7,846 nt of DNA, from NCBI GenBank assembly GCA_002455655.1, contig DKLF01000092.1, positions 1 through 7,846 on the forward strand, given 5' to 3'. Under the pieces are notes generated by a model, which did not search any database, was not told the DNA's origin, and worked only from the letters and a program-made list of their open reading frames with translations. Shown here one piece after another: positions 5,891-7,846 of the stretch. The position numbers were made by a program, and so were the translations under genes. The first letter of the stretch is position 1. Each line of letters opens with the position of its first letter. The stretch comes from Oscillibacter sp. UBA6647 (GTDB lineage Bacteria > Bacillota > Clostridia > Oscillospirales > Oscillospiraceae).

Positions 5891-7846
5891 ATGGCACATC
5901 CGGTATATGGACTGAACGAGCTGCGGGAGATGTTCCTGAGCTATTTTGAAAGCAAGGGCCATCTGCGCCTGCCCAGCTTTTCCCTGATTCCCCACAACGA
6001 CGCAAGCCTTTTGCTGATTAACAGCGGCATGGCCCCCATGAAAACCTGGTTTACCCGGGAGGAAGAGCCTCCCCGCAACCGGGTTTGCACCTGCCAGAAG
6101 TGCATCCGCACGGGCGACATTGAAAATATCGGCAAAACCGCCCGCCACGGCACCTATTTCGAGATGCTGGGCAATTTCTCCTTCGGTGATTACTTCAAGA
6201 AGGAGGCCATTCCCATGAGCTGGGAGTTTTTGACCGAGGTGGCGGGGCTGGAGGCGGATCGGCTGTATCCCTCCATTTACGAAGAGGACGAAGAGGCTTT
6301 TGAAATTTGGAACAAGGACATGAATATCCCTGCTGAGCGTATCTTCCGCTTCGGCAAGGCGGACAACTTCTGGGAGCACGGCCCCGGCCCCTGCGGTCCC
6401 TGCTCCGAGATTTACTATGACCGGGGCGAGAAATACGGCTGCGGTCGGCCGGAGTGCACCGTGGGCTGCGACTGCGACCGGTATATCGAAATCTGGAACA
6501 ACGTCTTCTCCCAGTTTGTCAATGACGGCGAGGGCCACTACGAGGAGATGACGAATAAGAACATCGACACCGGCATGGGTCTTGAGCGGCTGGCGGTGGC
6601 CAGTCAGGGTGTTGCGTCCCTCTTTGATGTGGACACCGTGATGCACATTACGAATAAGGTCAGCGAGATCACCGGCGCCCACTATGAAGAGAGCGACAAG
6701 ACCGACGTGTCCCTCCGGGTTATCACGGACCATATCCGTTCCTCCGTCATGATGATCTGCGACGGCGTGCTGCCCAGCAACGAGGGCCGGGGCTATGTGC
6801 TGCGCCGCCTGCTGCGCCGCGCCGCGCGTCACGGAAAGCTGCTGGGAGTGGACGGGCCGTTCCTGTACAAGGTGGTGGCCACGGTGGCCGAGGTCAACAA
6901 GGCCGCCTATCCCGACGTGGCGGAAAAGGAAGCTTATATCACCAAGGTGGTGCGGACGGAGGAAGAGAATTTCCTCAAGACGCTGGATGCGGGCATGAAA
7001 ATTTACACGGAAATGCTGGCGGCCCACAAGGCAGAGAACAAATCCCTGTTCTCCGGCGCGGACGCTTTCAAGCTTTACGACACCTATGGTTTCCCTCTGG
7101 ACCTGACGGCGGAGATGCTGGAGGAAGAGGATATGCAGGTGGACGAGGCCGGATTCCGCGAGCTGATGGAGCAGCAGCGCGTCCGGGCCAGAAAAGCCCG
7201 GGAGGCGCTGGGCGATGTGGCATGGGCGGGCATTGATCTGGGCCTTGACACAACGCCCACACTGTTTACCGGCTATGACCACAACACGGATTCCGGCACG
7301 GTGCTGGCCATCGTGGCGGAGGATGAACTGCGGGACGCCATCGTCAAGGGCGCCGAGGGTGTGCTTGTGCTGGACAAAACGCCGTTTTACGCGGAGATGG
7401 GCGGACAGGTGACAGACCACGGCACCATTTCCCTGAACGGGGCGGTATTCGCCGTCCAAAACGTCCAAAAGGACAAGGCGGGGAAGTTCCTGCACCATGG
7501 CGTGATGGAGTCCGGCGAGCTGAAAAAGGGAGACGCCGTCACCTCCTCCATCGACGTGGAGCGCCGTCAGGCCGTCCGCCGCGCCCACAGCGCCACGCAT
7601 CTGCTGGATGCGGCACTGAAAAAGGTGCTGGGGGACCATGTGCATCAGGCCGGTTCTCTGGTGGAGCCGGACCGGCTGCGGTTCGACTTTACCCACTTCT
7701 CCGCCATCACGGCGGAGGAACTGTCTAAAATCCAGCGGCTGGTGAATGACGAAATTCTGGCGGGCCTGAATGTTGGAACGCAGGAGCTTCCTGTGGAAGA
7801 GGCAAAAAAGCTGGGAGCTGTGGCCCTGTTCGGCGAAAAATACGGC
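5891..7846 (+). CDS. alaS: Alanyl-tRNA synthetase, 3' end beyond the window
   Basis: AlaS charges tRNA-Ala with alanine and hydrolyses mischarged Ser- and Gly-tRNA-Ala in the cytoplasm. 652 codons are present without a stop; the family is about 870-880 residues, so roughly 220 are missing. The class II catalytic domain (about 1-245) shows TARHGTYFEMLGNFSFGDYF (83-102) and motif 3 GMGLER (228-233), with the Cys-rich CGRPECTVGCDCDRYIEIWN segment before motif 3. The helical tRNA-recognition domain follows (about 250-455), including NEGRGYVLRRLLRRAARHGK. Then come the beta-barrel (FYAEMGGQ) and the editing domain with metal/catalytic HSATH (H566, H570). The sequence ends at ALFGEKYG; the second editing motif CxxxH and the C-Ala domain lie off the edge. 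GGAGG (5878-5882) lies 8 bases before the ATG. Expression is controlled by the T-box upstream. Confidence 0.98.
   Translation, partial: MAHPVYGLNELREMFLSYFESKGHLRLPSFSLIPHNDASLLLINSGMAPMKTWFTREEEPPRNRVCTCQKCIRTGDIENIGKTARHGTYFEMLGNFSFGDYFKKEAIPMSWEFLTEVAGLEADRLYPSIYEEDEEAFEIWNKDMNIPAERIFRFGKADNFWEHGPGPCGPCSEIYYDRGEKYGCGRPECTVGCDCDRYIEIWNNVFSQFVNDGEGHYEEMTNKNIDTGMGLERLAVASQGVASLFDVDTVMHITNKVSEITGAHYEESDKTDVSLRVITDHIRSSVMMICDGVLPSNEGRGYVLRRLLRRAARHGKLLGVDGPFLYKVVATVAEVNKAAYPDVAEKEAYITKVVRTEEENFLKTLDAGMKIYTEMLAAHKAENKSLFSGADAFKLYDTYGFPLDLTAEMLEEEDMQVDEAGFRELMEQQRVRARKAREALGDVAWAGIDLGLDTTPTLFTGYDHNTDSGTVLAIVAEDELRDAIVKGAEGVLVLDKTPFYAEMGGQVTDHGTISLNGAVFAVQNVQKDKAGKFLHHGVMESGELKKGDAVTSSIDVERRQAVRRAHSATHLLDAALKKVLGDHVHQAGSLVEPDRLRFDFTHFSAITAEELSKIQRLVNDEILAGLNVGTQELPVEEAKKLGAVALFGEKYG

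Noticed and set aside
5846..7696. Minus-strand open frame of 616 residues opposite alaS
   Set aside because: It lies wholly antisense to an unmistakable AlaS, has a His/Val/Gly-rich composition typical of the antisense of GC-rich coding sequence, and shows no family motif.

Overview
The window is bacterial chromosome with a high-GC Clostridia character. I infer a motile member of the Oscillospiraceae/Ruminococcaceae, or a close relative. The reasons are a T-box leader on alaS, a DUF951 gene, strong AGGAGG-type ribosome binding sites, GC-rich coding sequence with AT-rich promoter regions, and a methyl-accepting chemotaxis protein. The genus cannot be fixed from sequence alone.

Left part (1-805): two strong hairpin terminators (77-113 and 122-147) probably close a gene that lies off the left edge. 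On the minus strand, 178-538 holds the remains of an XRE/Cro-CI family repressor. It has a recognisable helix-turn-helix and a complete C-terminus, but two single-base losses split it into three frames. An AT-rich 267-base gap separates it from the divergent chemotaxis gene.

Middle (806-4200): a 621-residue four-helix-bundle chemoreceptor with HAMP and signalling domains is followed by a near-perfect 14-bp terminator. A promoter then drives rarA, an AAA+ ATPase that acts at stalled replication forks. rarA starts at a TTG codon behind a strong Shine-Dalgarno sequence. Its end overlaps, tail to tail by 20 bases, a minus-strand gene for a three-S1-domain RNA-binding protein.

Right part (4181-7846): a short divergent region containing two inverted repeats separates the S1-domain gene from a two-gene rightward unit. 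That unit is a DUF951 protein plus a translationally coupled 30-residue single-pass membrane peptide, closed by a hairpin terminator. Next come a strong promoter, a complete T-box riboswitch with its own terminator, and alaS, alanyl-tRNA synthetase, which runs off the right edge after 652 codons. Uncharged tRNA-Ala should pair with the T-box and permit alaS transcription.

Most of the window is ordinary housekeeping: translation, fork maintenance and chemotaxis. I found no convincing new multi-gene system. The best points for a second look are the doubly frameshifted repressor, the coupled micropeptide, the structured leader of the S1-domain gene, and the run of three consecutive alanine codons in the T-box specifier region.
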